Part shown: positions 51,395-60,385 of the stretch, one piece after another
Layout of the letters: each line of letters begins with the position of its first letter
How positions within the stretch are numbered: the stretch's first letter is position 1
From: DASQMT01 sp963839615
GTDB lineage: Bacteria; Actinomycetota; Thermoleophilia; Solirubrobacterales; Solirubrobacteraceae
Direction of reading: 5' to 3'
Length of the DNA: 64,000 nt
Assembly (NCBI GenBank): GCA_963839615.1
Contig: CAWIVY010000002.1
Location: 1-64,000 of the forward strand
Notes under the pieces: model-generated
Told to the model about the DNA's origin: nothing
Database searches by the model: none
What the model saw: the letters and a program-made list of their open reading frames with translations, nothing else
Translations under genes and position numbers: made by a program

Positions 51395-53638
51395 GTGCGC
51401 TCGCCCTCCCGCAGCCGCGAAGAGCTTCCGGGCGTCCTCTCCGGGTGGCCCGCTTGGGCCGCGCCCGCCGCACTCGCCGGCGCGTGGGCGCTGGGACTGC
51501 TCACCGCCCTCCTGGTCGCCATCGGCCTCGGCGGCGCGGACGTGGCCGTGGCGAAGCTGGCGCTCGCGCTCCTCTCGGGCGCGGGGACCGTCGCTCTGCT
51601 CGCCTGGCTGGCCGCGCGGCCGGCGTCCGAGGACTCCGCGCGCGCCGTCGTCGCCCGCCTGGGCATCCGCCGCTGCGACCCGCGCCGCGCGCTCGTCGCC
51701 ACCGCCGGGGCCGCCTCGGCCCTCGCGCTCTTCTGCCTGTTCCTCGCGTTCGCGGGCGCCTTCGACGGCGTGCGCGCGCCGCGCGAGCTGACGCGCCTGG
51801 ACGGGCTCGCTTGGGCCGCCGGGCTGAGCGAGCCGGCGGTGCCGTTCGACGGCGCGGCCGTCGCGAGCCTGCTCGCACGGGCCGTGATCGGCGCGGTCGT
51901 CCTCGAGCTCCTGTTGCGCGGCGCCGTGCTGCCCGCGCTGGCGCGCCTGATCGGCGCGTGGCCCGCGATCGCCGTCACGGCCCTGATCGGCGCGATCTCC
52001 TTCGGCGCGCTGGCGGGCGACGGCACGCTGCTCCTGCCCGCGCTCGCGCTCGGCCTGCTGCTCGGCCCGCTGCTCGTCGCCACGGGCTCGATCGTCCCCG
52101 GCGCGGCGCTCTCCGCCGGCTTCACCGGGACGGCGCTCGCGCTGGCCTGCGGCTGGGGCGCCGCTGGGGCGGCGGCTACAGCGATCACGTGCGCCGCGCT
52201 CGCGGCCGCGCCGCTGCTCGCCGCAGCCGGGCGGCTGCCGCGCCGCGGCGGCGAGCGCATGCCGGCGCCGCGCGCCGGCTCCCTTGCCGCGGAGGGCGGC
52301 CAGAGCGCCGCGGAGTACATGGGCGTGCTGCTGCTCGTCGCGGTGATCGTCGGCGCGATCGCGGTCTCCGGCGCAGGCGACCGGATCGCGGGCCACGTGG
52401 AGCAGCTGATCTGCCGCATCGCGGGCGGCGACTGCTCCGAGCAGGCCGCGCTGGACAAGGACTGCCTGCTCGCCTCCAACACCGGCAAGAGCGGCGTCGC
52501 GGTCACGGTCGCGGTCGTCAAGATCGGCACCGAGAACACGCTGATCAAGCAGGTCTACGCGGACGGCCGTACGGTCTTCACGCTGCTCAAGAACGGCAGC
52601 GTCGCGGGCGAGCTGATCGCAGGCGCGAAGGCCAAGGCCGGCAAGGTCGGCTTCGACGCGACCGCATCCGTCAGCGCAGGCGGCAAGCTCGAGGGCGCGA
52701 TGACCTACACCTTCACCGACCCTGCCAAGGCCGAGGAGTTCGAGGAGATGGTGCGCAAGCACGGGTCCTTCGAGCAGATCGGGCGCGACGCCGTCGAGGG
52801 CTTCGACCCGCTCGGCGTCAAGGACTGGGTGCTGGACAACACGGTCGGGGAGGACGTCGACGCCGGCGACCTGCCCGAGCCCGACTCGCAGTACGTCAAC
52901 GCCGAAGTCCTCGCCACGGGCGACGCGAAGGCGATCGGCAACGTGATCGTGGCCGACGCCGGCGCGAAGGCGCTGCTCAGCCTCGCCGGCGGCGCGCGCA
53001 TCTACACCTCCGGCCCGGACAAGGGACGCGTCGACCTGAACATCAAGATCGACGCGGAGCTCGCCGCCAACCTCGGGCTGGTCACGTTCGGCCCGAACGT
53101 CACCGGCAAGGGACAGTTCATCGCCACCGTCACGCTTGACAAGGACAACGGCTACCGGCCGTCGCACCTGCGCGTGATCGGCACCGCCGGCTACAACGGC
53201 GACCTGGGCGACTCCGACGTGCTGCTCAACCCGACCGGCGGGCAGCTCACCGAGATCCAGGACGCGCTCAAGCGCGGCAACCTCAAGAGCGCCGCCTTCG
53301 GCTCGACCGACGGCTCCGGCCAGCAGGTCGAGTTCACGGGCGACCTCGACCTCACGAACGACGCCGACCGCGCCGCCGCTCTGCGCGCCATGACCGGCGG
53401 CGCGTCGGGCGTCTCGTCGGCCGCCGAGCTGGCCCAGCGGCTCGAGGAGGACGGCCGGCTCACGTTCCAGGTCTACGACACGACGGCATCGAACACGGAG
53501 GCCGGGCTGAAGGTCGGGCTGGGCGTCGGCGCGGGCATCGAGGGCGGCCAGTCCAGCGACGAGCGCGACCTCGGCGCGTCGTGGGTGCGCGAGCCCGGCT
53601 CCGGCTGGCTCACGCGCAACTGCGGGCTGCCCGAGTAG
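51395..53638 (+). CDS. Degenerate CPBP membrane domain fused to a pilin-like segment and large C-terminal domain
   Basis: 747 residues, GTG start. Residues 20-285 form about eight hydrophobic helices resembling the CPBP (CAAX protease/bacteriocin-processing) fold. ELLLRGAVLPALARL is recognisable, but the family His residues are absent (FGALAG in place of FxxxH), so protease activity is doubtful. Gly302-Gln303 lies in GGQSAAEYMG, followed by an Flp-pilin helix (VLLLVAVIVGAIAVSGAGD) almost identical to that of the pilin. Residues 330-747 are a Cys-poor, Gly/Thr/Asp-rich domain of unknown fold with two early cysteines and one near the end. An internal ATG at 52259 could start a separate 459-residue giant pilin, but the frame is open throughout. 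Confidence 0.75.
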   Translation: MRSPSRSREELPGVLSGWPAWAAPAALAGAWALGLLTALLVAIGLGGADVAVAKLALALLSGAGTVALLAWLAARPASEDSARAVVARLGIRRCDPRRALVATAGAASALALFCLFLAFAGAFDGVRAPRELTRLDGLAWAAGLSEPAVPFDGAAVASLLARAVIGAVVLELLLRGAVLPALARLIGAWPAIAVTALIGAISFGALAGDGTLLLPALALGLLLGPLLVATGSIVPGAALSAGFTGTALALACGWGAAGAAATAITCAALAAAPLLAAAGRLPRRGGERMPAPRAGSLAAEGGQSAAEYMGVLLLVAVIVGAIAVSGAGDRIAGHVEQLICRIAGGDCSEQAALDKDCLLASNTGKSGVAVTVAVVKIGTENTLIKQVYADGRTVFTLLKNGSVAGELIAGAKAKAGKVGFDATASVSAGGKLEGAMTYTFTDPAKAEEFEEMVRKHGSFEQIGRDAVEGFDPLGVKDWVLDNTVGEDVDAGDLPEPDSQYVNAEVLATGDAKAIGNVIVADAGAKALLSLAGGARIYTSGPDKGRVDLNIKIDAELAANLGLVTFGPNVTGKGQFIATVTLDKDNGYRPSHLRVIGTAGYNGDLGDSDVLLNPTGGQLTEIQDALKRGNLKSAAFGSTDGSGQQVEFTGDLDLTNDADRAAALRAMTGGASGVSSAAELAQRLEEDGRLTFQVYDTTASNTEAGLKVGLGVGAGIEGGQSSDERDLGASWVREPGSGWLTRNCGLPE

Positions 53639-53678
53639 CCCACGCGGCGTGCCTCGCCGGCTTCGTGGCGCGCCCGCG

Positions 53679-53684
53679 TAGAAT
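53679..53684 (+). promoter_or_regulatory. Putative -10 element of yqeY (TAGAAT)
   Basis: Ends 10 nt before the TTG start at 53695. Same hexamer as before hrcA. Confidence 0.4.
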
Positions 53685-53694
53685 ATGGGGCGAC

Positions 53695-54123
53695 TTGGAG
53701 CTTGCCGGGCAGATCAAGAGCGACGTGGCCACCGCCATGAAGGCGGGTGACCGCGACCGCGTCGGCGCGCTCCGGCTGGTCCTGTCAGAGCTGCAGAAGG
53801 CCGCCAAGGACGGTGGCGCCGACGAGCACGCGGTGCTGCGGCGCGAGCGCAAGCGCCGGCGCGAGTCGGAGGCCGCCTACCGCGAGGCGGGCCGCACCGA
53901 TCTCGCCGACGGCGAGGCCTACGAGGCCGGCGTGATCGAGGAGTACCTTCCGGCCGAGCTCGACGGCGCGGAGCTCGACGCGCTCGTCGCGCGCGCGATC
54001 GAGGAGACGGGCGCCTCCGAGCCGCGCGACATGGGCAAGGCGATCAAGCACGTGATGGCGGCCGCGGGCGGCCGCGCCGACGGCAAGCAGGTGTCGACGA
54101 AGGTGAAGGAAGCGCTGAACTAG
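53695..54123 (+). CDS. GatB/YqeY domain protein
   Basis: 142 residues, TTG start. A helical YqeY domain, related to the tRNA-binding tail of GatB: IKSDVATAMKAGDRDRVGALRLVLSELQKA at the start, YLPAELDGAEL in the middle and MGKAIKHVMAAAGGRADGKQVS at the end. Free-standing YqeY is widespread; its role is unclear, probably tRNA-related. The stop shares one base with the phoH start. Confidence 0.9.
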   Translation: MELAGQIKSDVATAMKAGDRDRVGALRLVLSELQKAAKDGGADEHAVLRRERKRRRESEAAYREAGRTDLADGEAYEAGVIEEYLPAELDGAELDALVARAIEETGASEPRDMGKAIKHVMAAAGGRADGKQVSTKVKEALN

Positions 54124-55490
54124 TGGCGAGAAGGCAACTGGAGCTCTCGAACGAGGTGGCGGCCGAGCTGGCCGGTGCGCAGGACGTGATCCTGAAGACG
54201 CTCGAGGAGCACCTCAGCGCGGACATCTTCCTGCGCGGCAACATGGTCACGCTCGACGGCGACGCCGAGGCGGTGCAGCTCGCCGCCACGGTCGTGCGCG
54301 AGCTGTCCGAGCTCGTCGCGCGCGGGCACGAGATCGGGCCGGCGACGATCGAGTCGGTCTCGCGCGTGCTCGACCAGGCCGAGTCGCCGAGCCAGGTGCT
54401 CGACGACGTCGTCTGGCGCCACCGCAACCTCAAGGTCGCGCCCAAGTCGGTCAACCAGAAGCGCTACGTCGACGCGATCAAGCGCTCGACGATCACGTTC
54501 GGCATCGGGCCGGCGGGCACCGGCAAGACCTTCCTGGCGATGGCGATGGCGACCGCCGCGCTCTCGCGCCGCGAGGTCAACCGGATCATCCTCTGCCGTC
54601 CCGCGGTCGAGGCGGGCGAGCGGCTCGGCTTCCTGCCCGGCGACCTGATGGCCAAGGTCGATCCGTACCTGCGCCCGCTGTTCGACGCGCTGCACGACAT
54701 GATGGACTCCGAGCGCGTCTCGGCGCACCTGGAGCGCGGCGTGATCGAGGTCGCGCCGCTCGCCTTCATGCGCGGCCGCACGCTCAACGACTCGTTCGTG
54801 ATCCTCGACGAGGCGCAGAACACCTCGCCCGAGCAGATGAAGATGTTCCTGACGCGGCTCGGGTTCGGCTCGCGGATGGTCGTGACCGGCGACATCACGC
54901 AGATCGACCTGCCGCGCGAGCAGCGGTCCGGCCTCGTCGTGGTCGGGGACATCCTCGACGCGGTCGACGGGGTCGAGTTCGTGCGCTTCGGCGGCGAGGA
55001 CGTCGTGCGCCACAAGCTCGTGCAGCGGATCGTCGCCGCCTACGACGAGCACGCGTCGCTGCCAGGCGCCCGAGCTGCGCCCGGCGGACACCCGCCGCCG
55101 GCCGGCGTGAGCCCGCTCGAGGTCGACGTGCTCGGCGACTCCCTTCCCGCCGAGCAGGTCCGCCGTGCCTGCGTGCTGGCCGCCGCGACCGCGGGCGTCG
55201 AGGAAGGTCACGTCGCCGTCGCGTTCGTCACGCCCGCCGAGATCGCCGCGCTCAACGGCGAGCACCGCGGCAAGGAGGGCCCGACGGACGTGCTCTCGTT
55301 TCCAGTCGACGGCGCCGAGCCGGCGGCGGGCGAGCGCGAGCTCGGCGACGTCGTGATCTGCCCCGAGCACACCGAGGACCTCGCCGAGGCGGTCGTCCAC
55401 GGCGTGCTGCACCTCGTCGGCATGGACCACGAGACCGACGAGGGCGAGATGCTCGCGCTGCAGGCGGAGGTGGTCTCGTGGCTGAGGTAG
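54123..55490 (+). CDS. PhoH-like ATPase fused to YbeY endoribonuclease
   Basis: 455 residues, GTG start. Residues 1-310 are a complete PhoH/PhoL protein: KH-like N-terminus, Walker A GPAGTGKT (129-136), AVEAGERLGFLPGD, Walker B FVILDEAQN (225-233). Residues 330-455 are YbeY, with GPTDVLSFP and the zinc motif His426-x3-His430-x5-His436 (VVHGVLHLVGMDH). YbeY matures 16S rRNA and acts in ribosome quality control. The genes are normally adjacent; here they are one polypeptide joined by a Gly/Pro-rich linker (about 313-328). The next gene, era, is also ribosome-assembly related. Overlaps era by 13 bases. Confidence 0.92.
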   Translation: MARRQLELSNEVAAELAGAQDVILKTLEEHLSADIFLRGNMVTLDGDAEAVQLAATVVRELSELVARGHEIGPATIESVSRVLDQAESPSQVLDDVVWRHRNLKVAPKSVNQKRYVDAIKRSTITFGIGPAGTGKTFLAMAMATAALSRREVNRIILCRPAVEAGERLGFLPGDLMAKVDPYLRPLFDALHDMMDSERVSAHLERGVIEVAPLAFMRGRTLNDSFVILDEAQNTSPEQMKMFLTRLGFGSRMVVTGDITQIDLPREQRSGLVVVGDILDAVDGVEFVRFGGEDVVRHKLVQRIVAAYDEHASLPGARAAPGGHPPPAGVSPLEVDVLGDSLPAEQVRRACVLAAATAGVEEGHVAVAFVTPAEIAALNGEHRGKEGPTDVLSFPVDGAEPAAGERELGDVVICPEHTEDLAEAVVHGVLHLVGMDHETDEGEMLALQAEVVSWLR

Positions 55491-56376
55491 AGGGGACGCG
55501 CTCGGGCTTCGTCGCGCTCGCCGGCCGGCCGAACGTCGGCAAGTCGACGCTGGTCAACGCGATGGTCGGGCGCAAGGTCGCGATCGTGTCCGACAAGCCG
55601 CAGACCACCCGCCGCGCGATCCGCGGCGTCGCGACCCGCGACGACGTGCAGATCGTGCTCACCGACCTGCCGGGCGTGCAGCGCCCGCGCGACGAGCTGA
55701 CCCGCCGCATGCAGCATCGCGTCGAGCAGGAGCTGCGCGAGACCGACGCGGCGCTGTTCGTGCTCAACGCCGACCAGGGCGTCGGCGGGTCCGGCGACGT
55801 ATGGATCGCGGAGGCGCTGCGCGGCGCCGGCGTGCCGGTCGTGATCGCCGTCAACAAGGTCGACCGCACGTCGAACACGCGCACCGTCGCGGCGCTGCAG
55901 GCGGCGGCGGACCTGAACCCCGAGGCGGAGGTGTTCCCGGTCTCGGCGCGCACCGGGCAGCGGCGTCGAGGTGCTGGTGGAGCACCTGGCCGCGCTGCTG
56001 CCGCCGGGGCCGTTCTACTACCCCGCCGGGGAGGTCTCCGACCAGCCCGAGTCGGTGATGCTGGCCGAGCTCGTGCGCGAGCAGGTGCTCGCGCGCACGC
56101 GCCAGGAGCTCCCGCACTCGGTCGAGGTGCACGTCGAGGAGATCTCCGACCGCGGCGACCTGATCACCGTGCGCGCGCTGCTCTGGGTCGAGACCGAGTC
56201 GCAGAAGGGCATCGTGATCGGCAGCGGCGGCAGCATGGTCAAGGCGATCGGCTCGGCCGCGCGGGTCGAGCTCGAGCGCGAGCTCGGCTCGCGCGTGCAC
56301 CTCGACCTGTCCGTCCGCGTGCGCCGCTCGTGGCGCGCCGACGACGCGCTGCTCGACCGGCTCGGGATCACCTTAG
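55478..56376 (+). CDS. era: GTPase Era, interrupted by frameshifts
   Basis: 16S rRNA-binding GTPase. The GTPase domain is intact (GRPNVGKST, DLPGVQRP, NKVD, SART). The frame breaks at a GGG run (55955-55957); deleting one G restores SART-GSGVEVLVEHLAALLP and leads into the KH domain (QKGIVIGSGGSMVKAIG). In that frame no stop appears where Era should end, and the sequence runs to 56489 antisense to the next gene. Deleting one further G at 56364-56366 gives a stop at 56374-56376 and 298 residues, the normal Era length. Two single-base errors are the simplest reading. The end is inferred. Confidence 0.85.
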
Positions 56377-57315
56377 CCGCACCAGGTCGCGCCCGAGCTT
56401 CGCGGCCAGCGTCGCGTACTCGTCCAGCCCGACCTCGGCGTCGAACAGGAACGGGAGCGTGTGCACCGGCGCGTCGGCCTCGCGCTTGAGCCGGCGCAGG
56501 TGCGAGCGCTGCGTCTTCGCGCGCTCGTGCTCGGCAAGCGCGGCCTGCACCACGGCGAGCGCATCCGGCTCGAGCCCGTTCGCGGCCGCCGCGCGCATCT
56601 TCGCGGCCTCCTTGCCGCTGAAGCGCGCCGGATGGACGCCGTTGACGACGATCGCATCGAGCCGCATCCCGATCGCGGCGTGCAGCCGGTCGCCGAGCTC
56701 GAGCGTCTCGTTGACCGGCATCTCCTCCGGCAGCGCGACCGCGACGTAGCCGGTCCGCCGCGGGTCGACGAGCATGTCGCGGATCTTGAACGCCTGGCGC
56801 CGGATCGGCCCGACGCGCGCGATCTCGCCGAACGTGCTGGGCGCCGTCAGCATCGCCAGGCCGTGGCCGGAGGCGGGCGCGTCGACGATCACGAGGTCGT
56901 AGGTGCGGTTGTGGGCGTCCCAGCGCTCGAGCTGCGCGAGCTCCCAGACCTTGGCGATCGTGATCAGCTCCTTGGCGCCCGGGGCCGCGGCGACGAAGTG
57001 CTGGAACGCGGAGGAGCCGCTGATCAGCCGCAGCGCCGGGCCGCCGAGCTGGCGCCCGAGCCACTCCCGCAGCGCCGCGTTCGGGTCGATGCTGATCGCC
57101 CAGAGGTTCTCGGCGAGCTCGACCTCCTGCTCGCGCTGCACGCCCTCGCGGGCGAACGCACGCGAGACGCGGTCCTGCTCGGCCACCTCGCAGACGATCG
57201 TCCGGCGCCCGCGCTCCGCCGCGGCGAGGCCGAGCGCCGCCGCAACGGTCGTCTTGCCGACACCGCCCTTGCCCGTCACGTACAGCAGGGTGCGCTCGAG
57301 CAGGGGCTCATCCAT
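56368..57315 (-). CDS. ArsA/GET3-type ATPase
   Basis: 315 residues, ATG at 57315. Deviant Walker A GKGGVGKTT near residue 15, then VIVDAPASGHGLAML and the ArsA-family IVVNGVHPARFS segment. In actinobacteria such ATPases often occur in tandem and are called anion-transporting ATPases; the substrate is unknown and arsenite is not implied. Convergent with era (3' ends overlap by a few bases) and divergent from the phytoene synthase gene. Confidence 0.85.
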   Translation of the reverse strand: MDEPLLERTLLYVTGKGGVGKTTVAAALGLAAAERGRRTIVCEVAEQDRVSRAFAREGVQREQEVELAENLWAISIDPNAALREWLGRQLGGPALRLISGSSAFQHFVAAAPGAKELITIAKVWELAQLERWDAHNRTYDLVIVDAPASGHGLAMLTAPSTFGEIARVGPIRRQAFKIRDMLVDPRRTGYVAVALPEEMPVNETLELGDRLHAAIGMRLDAIVVNGVHPARFSGKEAAKMRAAAANGLEPDALAVVQAALAEHERAKTQRSHLRRLKREADAPVHTLPFLFDAEVGLDEYATLAAKLGRDLVRLR

Positions 57316-57342
57316 GCTTCTGACAGCATGACGGGTAGACCG

Positions 57343-58197
57343 ATGAGCGTGACCCTCGACAATTCCTACGAGACGTGCCGGCGCATGCACCGCCGCCACG
57401 ACCCGACGTACTACTGGGCCACGCGCAGGCTGCCGGCGGAGATCCGGCCCGCGACGCACGCGCTCTACGGCTACGTGCGCACCGCCGACGAGATCGTCGA
57501 CGGCCCGCGCCGGCCGGCGAGTGCCGAGGCACGGCGCGCGGCGCTCGACGCCTGGGAGGGGGAGCTCGAGCGCGGGCTGGCCGCCGGCCGGTCGCCGAAC
57601 CCGGTCGTCGGCGCGCTCGTCGACGCCGGCCGCCGCCACCGGCTGCCGCTCGGCGAGCTGCAGACCTACATGCGCTCGATGCGGATCGACTGCGCGCCCG
57701 TGCGGATCGAGACCTGGCCCGAGCTCGAGGCCTACATGGACGGATCGGCCGGCTCGGTCGGCCGCATCATGGCCCCGCTGCTCGGCGTGCCCGAGCGCCA
57801 CCACGCCGGCTACGGCCGGCTCGGGCTCGCGTTCCAGCTCGCGAACTTCATCCGCGACGTGCGCGAGGACACGAGCCTGGATCGCGTCTACCTGCCGGCG
57901 GAGGACCGGGCGCGCTTCGGTGTGACCGAGGCGGACCTGGGCGGCGCCCACGCGTCGCCGGAGCTGCGCGCGCTGCTCGCCCACGAGGTCCGCCGCGCGC
58001 GCTCGCTGTTCGCCGAGAGCGAGTCGGCGGTCGCCGCGGCGCCCGGCTCGGTCCGCAGCGGCGTGCGCTTCGCCGTCGCGATCTACCTGCGCGTGCTCGA
58101 CCGCGTCGAGCGGATCGACTTCGACGTGCTGGGTCGGCGCGCCGGCGTGCGGCCGTGGCAGGTGCCGGGCGCCGCGCTCGGGGCGCTGCGCCGGTGA
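57343..58197 (+). CDS. Squalene/phytoene synthase family protein
   Basis: 284 residues. Head-to-head prenyl transferase with both Asp-rich motifs: DEIVD (residues 49-53) in LYGYVRTADEIVD, and DVRED (172-176) in FQLANFIRDVREDTSLDRVYLP. Carotenoid (phytoene) and hopanoid/squalene routes are both possible; no desaturase or cyclase lies in the window. ATG 57343 is preferred, ATG 57328 being a longer alternative. Overlaps the flavoprotein gene by GTGA, so they act together. Confidence 0.9.
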   Translation: MSVTLDNSYETCRRMHRRHDPTYYWATRRLPAEIRPATHALYGYVRTADEIVDGPRRPASAEARRAALDAWEGELERGLAAGRSPNPVVGALVDAGRRHRLPLGELQTYMRSMRIDCAPVRIETWPELEAYMDGSAGSVGRIMAPLLGVPERHHAGYGRLGLAFQLANFIRDVREDTSLDRVYLPAEDRARFGVTEADLGGAHASPELRALLAHEVRRARSLFAESESAVAAAPGSVRSGVRFAVAIYLRVLDRVERIDFDVLGRRAGVRPWQVPGAALGALRR

Positions 58198-59406
58198 CGC
58201 GCCGGGCGACGCTGCGCGGCCCGGAGCGCACGCCGCTGGCCGGCGCGGCGGCGCGCCCCGAGGTGCTCGTCTGCGGCGCCAGCTTCGCCGGGCTGGCCGT
58301 GGCGCGCGAGCTCGCCGGCGCCGGCGCCGACGTGCTGGTCGTCGACCGCTACGAGCTCGGCGAGCGCCAGACGTCGGCGTGCGCCGCCCCGACCCCGTGG
58401 CTGGAGGCGATGGGCGTGCGCGAGGCGATCCGCCAGGAGCTGCCCTGCATGGCGTTCCACACGCCGCACGGCTCCGCGCGCTTCCGGCTGCCGTGGAGCT
58501 GGTCCTCGTTCGACTACCGGACGCTCTGCCACGAGCTGTGGGAGCAGTGCGATGCCCGCTTCGAGATGGCGCATGTAACGTCGCGCGAGGCGGCGCCGAA
58601 GGCGGGTGCCCGGAGCTCCGCCGAAGCCGGCGCGGCGCGAGCCGACAGCGTCGCGGAGCGCGAAACCCCGATCGTGGTGCACACGGATCGCGGCGCGATC
58701 ACCGCCCCGCTGGTCGTCGACGCGCTCGGCTGGCGGCGCATCCTCGGGCCCGGGGCCGAACGTGCAGCCGCCCGAGGCGCTGATCTCGCGCGGGCTCGAG
58801 GTCCACCCCGACGCCCGCGGCGGCGACACCGACCTCGACGTCTGGATCGACCGCTCGCTGATCCGCCACGGCTACGCCTGGTCGGTCCCCGCGGCGGGCG
58901 AGCAGCGGGTCGGGGTCGGCTCCTACGAGCCCCGCGACCACGTCAAGGAGCCGACGCGCGCGATCGCCGGGCGGCTCGGCGTGCCGCCCGTGCGCTACCA
59001 GGGCAACTGGTTCCCGCACGCGCTGCGGCCGGCGGCCGAGGACGGCGTCTTCTTCGCCGGCGACAGCGCCGGCCACTGCCTGCCGCTGTCGGGCGAGGGG
59101 ATCCGGACGGCGTTCTACTTCGGCATCGCCTGCGGGCGCGAGCTGCGCCGGGTGCTGGCCGGGGAGGCGACCCGCGCAGAGGCGCTCGCGGCCTACGGCG
59201 CGTTCTCGGACGCGCATGCGCCGGCGTTCACGACCGCCCTGCGGCTGCAGCGGCTGATCCCGGCGCTGCCCCCGCGCGCGCTGACCGCGCTGCTCGCGGT
59301 GATGGGCCGGGAGCGGCCCTGCCGGCGCGCGTTCGGCTGGTATCTCGAGCAGGCGCATCCGCGCTTCGCCGCGCGCGCCGGCGCGCCCGTGCGCGTCGCG
59401 GCGTAG
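58194..59406 (+). CDS. Geranylgeranyl-reductase-like FAD oxidoreductase, frameshifted
   Basis: The FAD-binding N-terminus (EVLVCGASFAGLAVARELAGAG, then VLVVDRYELGE) and the C-terminal FAD motif (FFAGDSAGHCLPLSGEGIRTAF) lie in different frames. Deleting one G from the run at 58752-58755 joins GWRRILGPG to PNVQPPEALISRG and yields 403 residues, right for the family. Related enzymes reduce or cyclise polyprenyl chains, matching the adjacent prenyl synthase. The break is probably sequence error. An unusually Ala/Arg-rich stretch (about residues 133-160) precedes it. Confidence 0.82.
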
Positions 59407-59414
59407 ACGCTCGC

Positions 59415-60357
59415 CTACGGGACGACGACCAGCTTGCGATGGGGTGAGCTGCCCTGGCGCTGCCAGATCTCCGGCACCGCGTCGAGGCCGACGCGCTCGA
59501 TCGCAACGCGCAGCTCGCCCGCGAGCGCATGGTGCGCCATGCGCTCATAGGCGGCGGCCTTGCGCCCCTCGTCGGCGGTGTAGTTCGTGTAGCCGCGGAT
59601 GTCGACCGGCTTCGCGCGCACCGCGCTCGAGGGGATCGTGGCCTCGGCGCCCGCCGACTGGCCCACGTGCGACGAGGCGCCCGAACGGTCGCAGCGCGCT
59701 CAGCGCCGCCTGCGCCGGCTCGCCCCAGAGCGGGTCGTGCACGAGGTCGAAGCCATCGCCCCCCGCCGCCTCGCGCAGCGCGGCGGCGAGGTCCGCGGTC
59801 CCGAGCTGCACCGTCGCATCGGCGCCGAGCTCGCGCGCGAGCTCCAGCCCGTCCTCGCTGCGGGCGGCCGCGACGACGCGGCCGGCGCCGAGCAGCTTCG
59901 CGGCCTGGACCGCGATCTGGCCGACCACTCCGCTCGCTCCGAGCACGAGCACCGACTCGCCCGGCTGCAGCGCGCCGCGCCACTCGAGCGGCAGCCAGGC
60001 CGCGAGCCCGGCGACGCCGAGGCAGACGGCCAGCGCCGGGGTCGAGCCCGGCCGGGACCGGGTAACCGCTCCCGGCCTCGATCAGCGTCCGCTCGGCGAA
60101 CGCCCCGCACGGCTCGACGCTCGCGTCGAAGTAGACCAGGCCGCCGTCGTCGCGCCGGCCGACGCCCTCCTTGCCCGCGACGTACGGCGGCGTCGTGGCG
60201 CTCGTTCGGGAACGTCCCGCTCGCGATGCGCACGTCGACCGGGTTCATGCCCGGCGGCGAGCACGTCGAGCACCTCGGCGCCATCGGACGGAGCCGGGTC
60301 GTCGAACTCGCCCGGCTCCGGGATCGCGCCATGTGCGCGCAGGATCGCGGCTCGCAT
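59415..60357 (-). pseudogene. Quinone oxidoreductase-like gene with four +1 frameshifts
   Basis: Zinc-independent medium-chain dehydrogenase (quinone oxidoreductase family). Pieces in order: MRAAILRAHGAIPEPGEFDD, NPVDVRIASGTFPNER, YVAGKEGVG, then LVLGASGVVGQIAVQAAKLLGA (NADPH Rossmann motif) and ADATVQLGTADLAAALREAA. GQSAGAEATIPS and a typical C-terminus follow. Consecutive pieces are each shifted by one base, consistent with extra bases at 60250-60252, 60197-60198, 60038-60041 and about 59680-59682. Removing four bases gives one 312-residue frame. All shifts have the same sign and lie in G/C runs, which favours assembly error over decay. Convergent with the flavoprotein gene. Confidence 0.75.
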
Positions 60358-60385
60358 TGCGCGGATACTACGATCCGCCGTTCGG

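Noticed and set aside
51395..52258. The membrane part of the fusion protein as the missing prepilin peptidase
   Set aside because: No GxGD aspartyl motif or second catalytic Asp is seen. The ELLLRG and FGxLxG pattern fits a degenerate CPBP domain better.
56377..56489. Natural 38-residue C-terminal extension of Era
   Set aside because: It is antisense to the ATPase gene and has no KH-domain character. A further one-base correction gives a normal-length Era.
60300..60385. Tryptophan or histidine attenuator leader before hisIE
   Set aside because: No leader peptide with Trp or His codons and no competing hairpins; the interval is only about 28 bases to the neighbouring gene.
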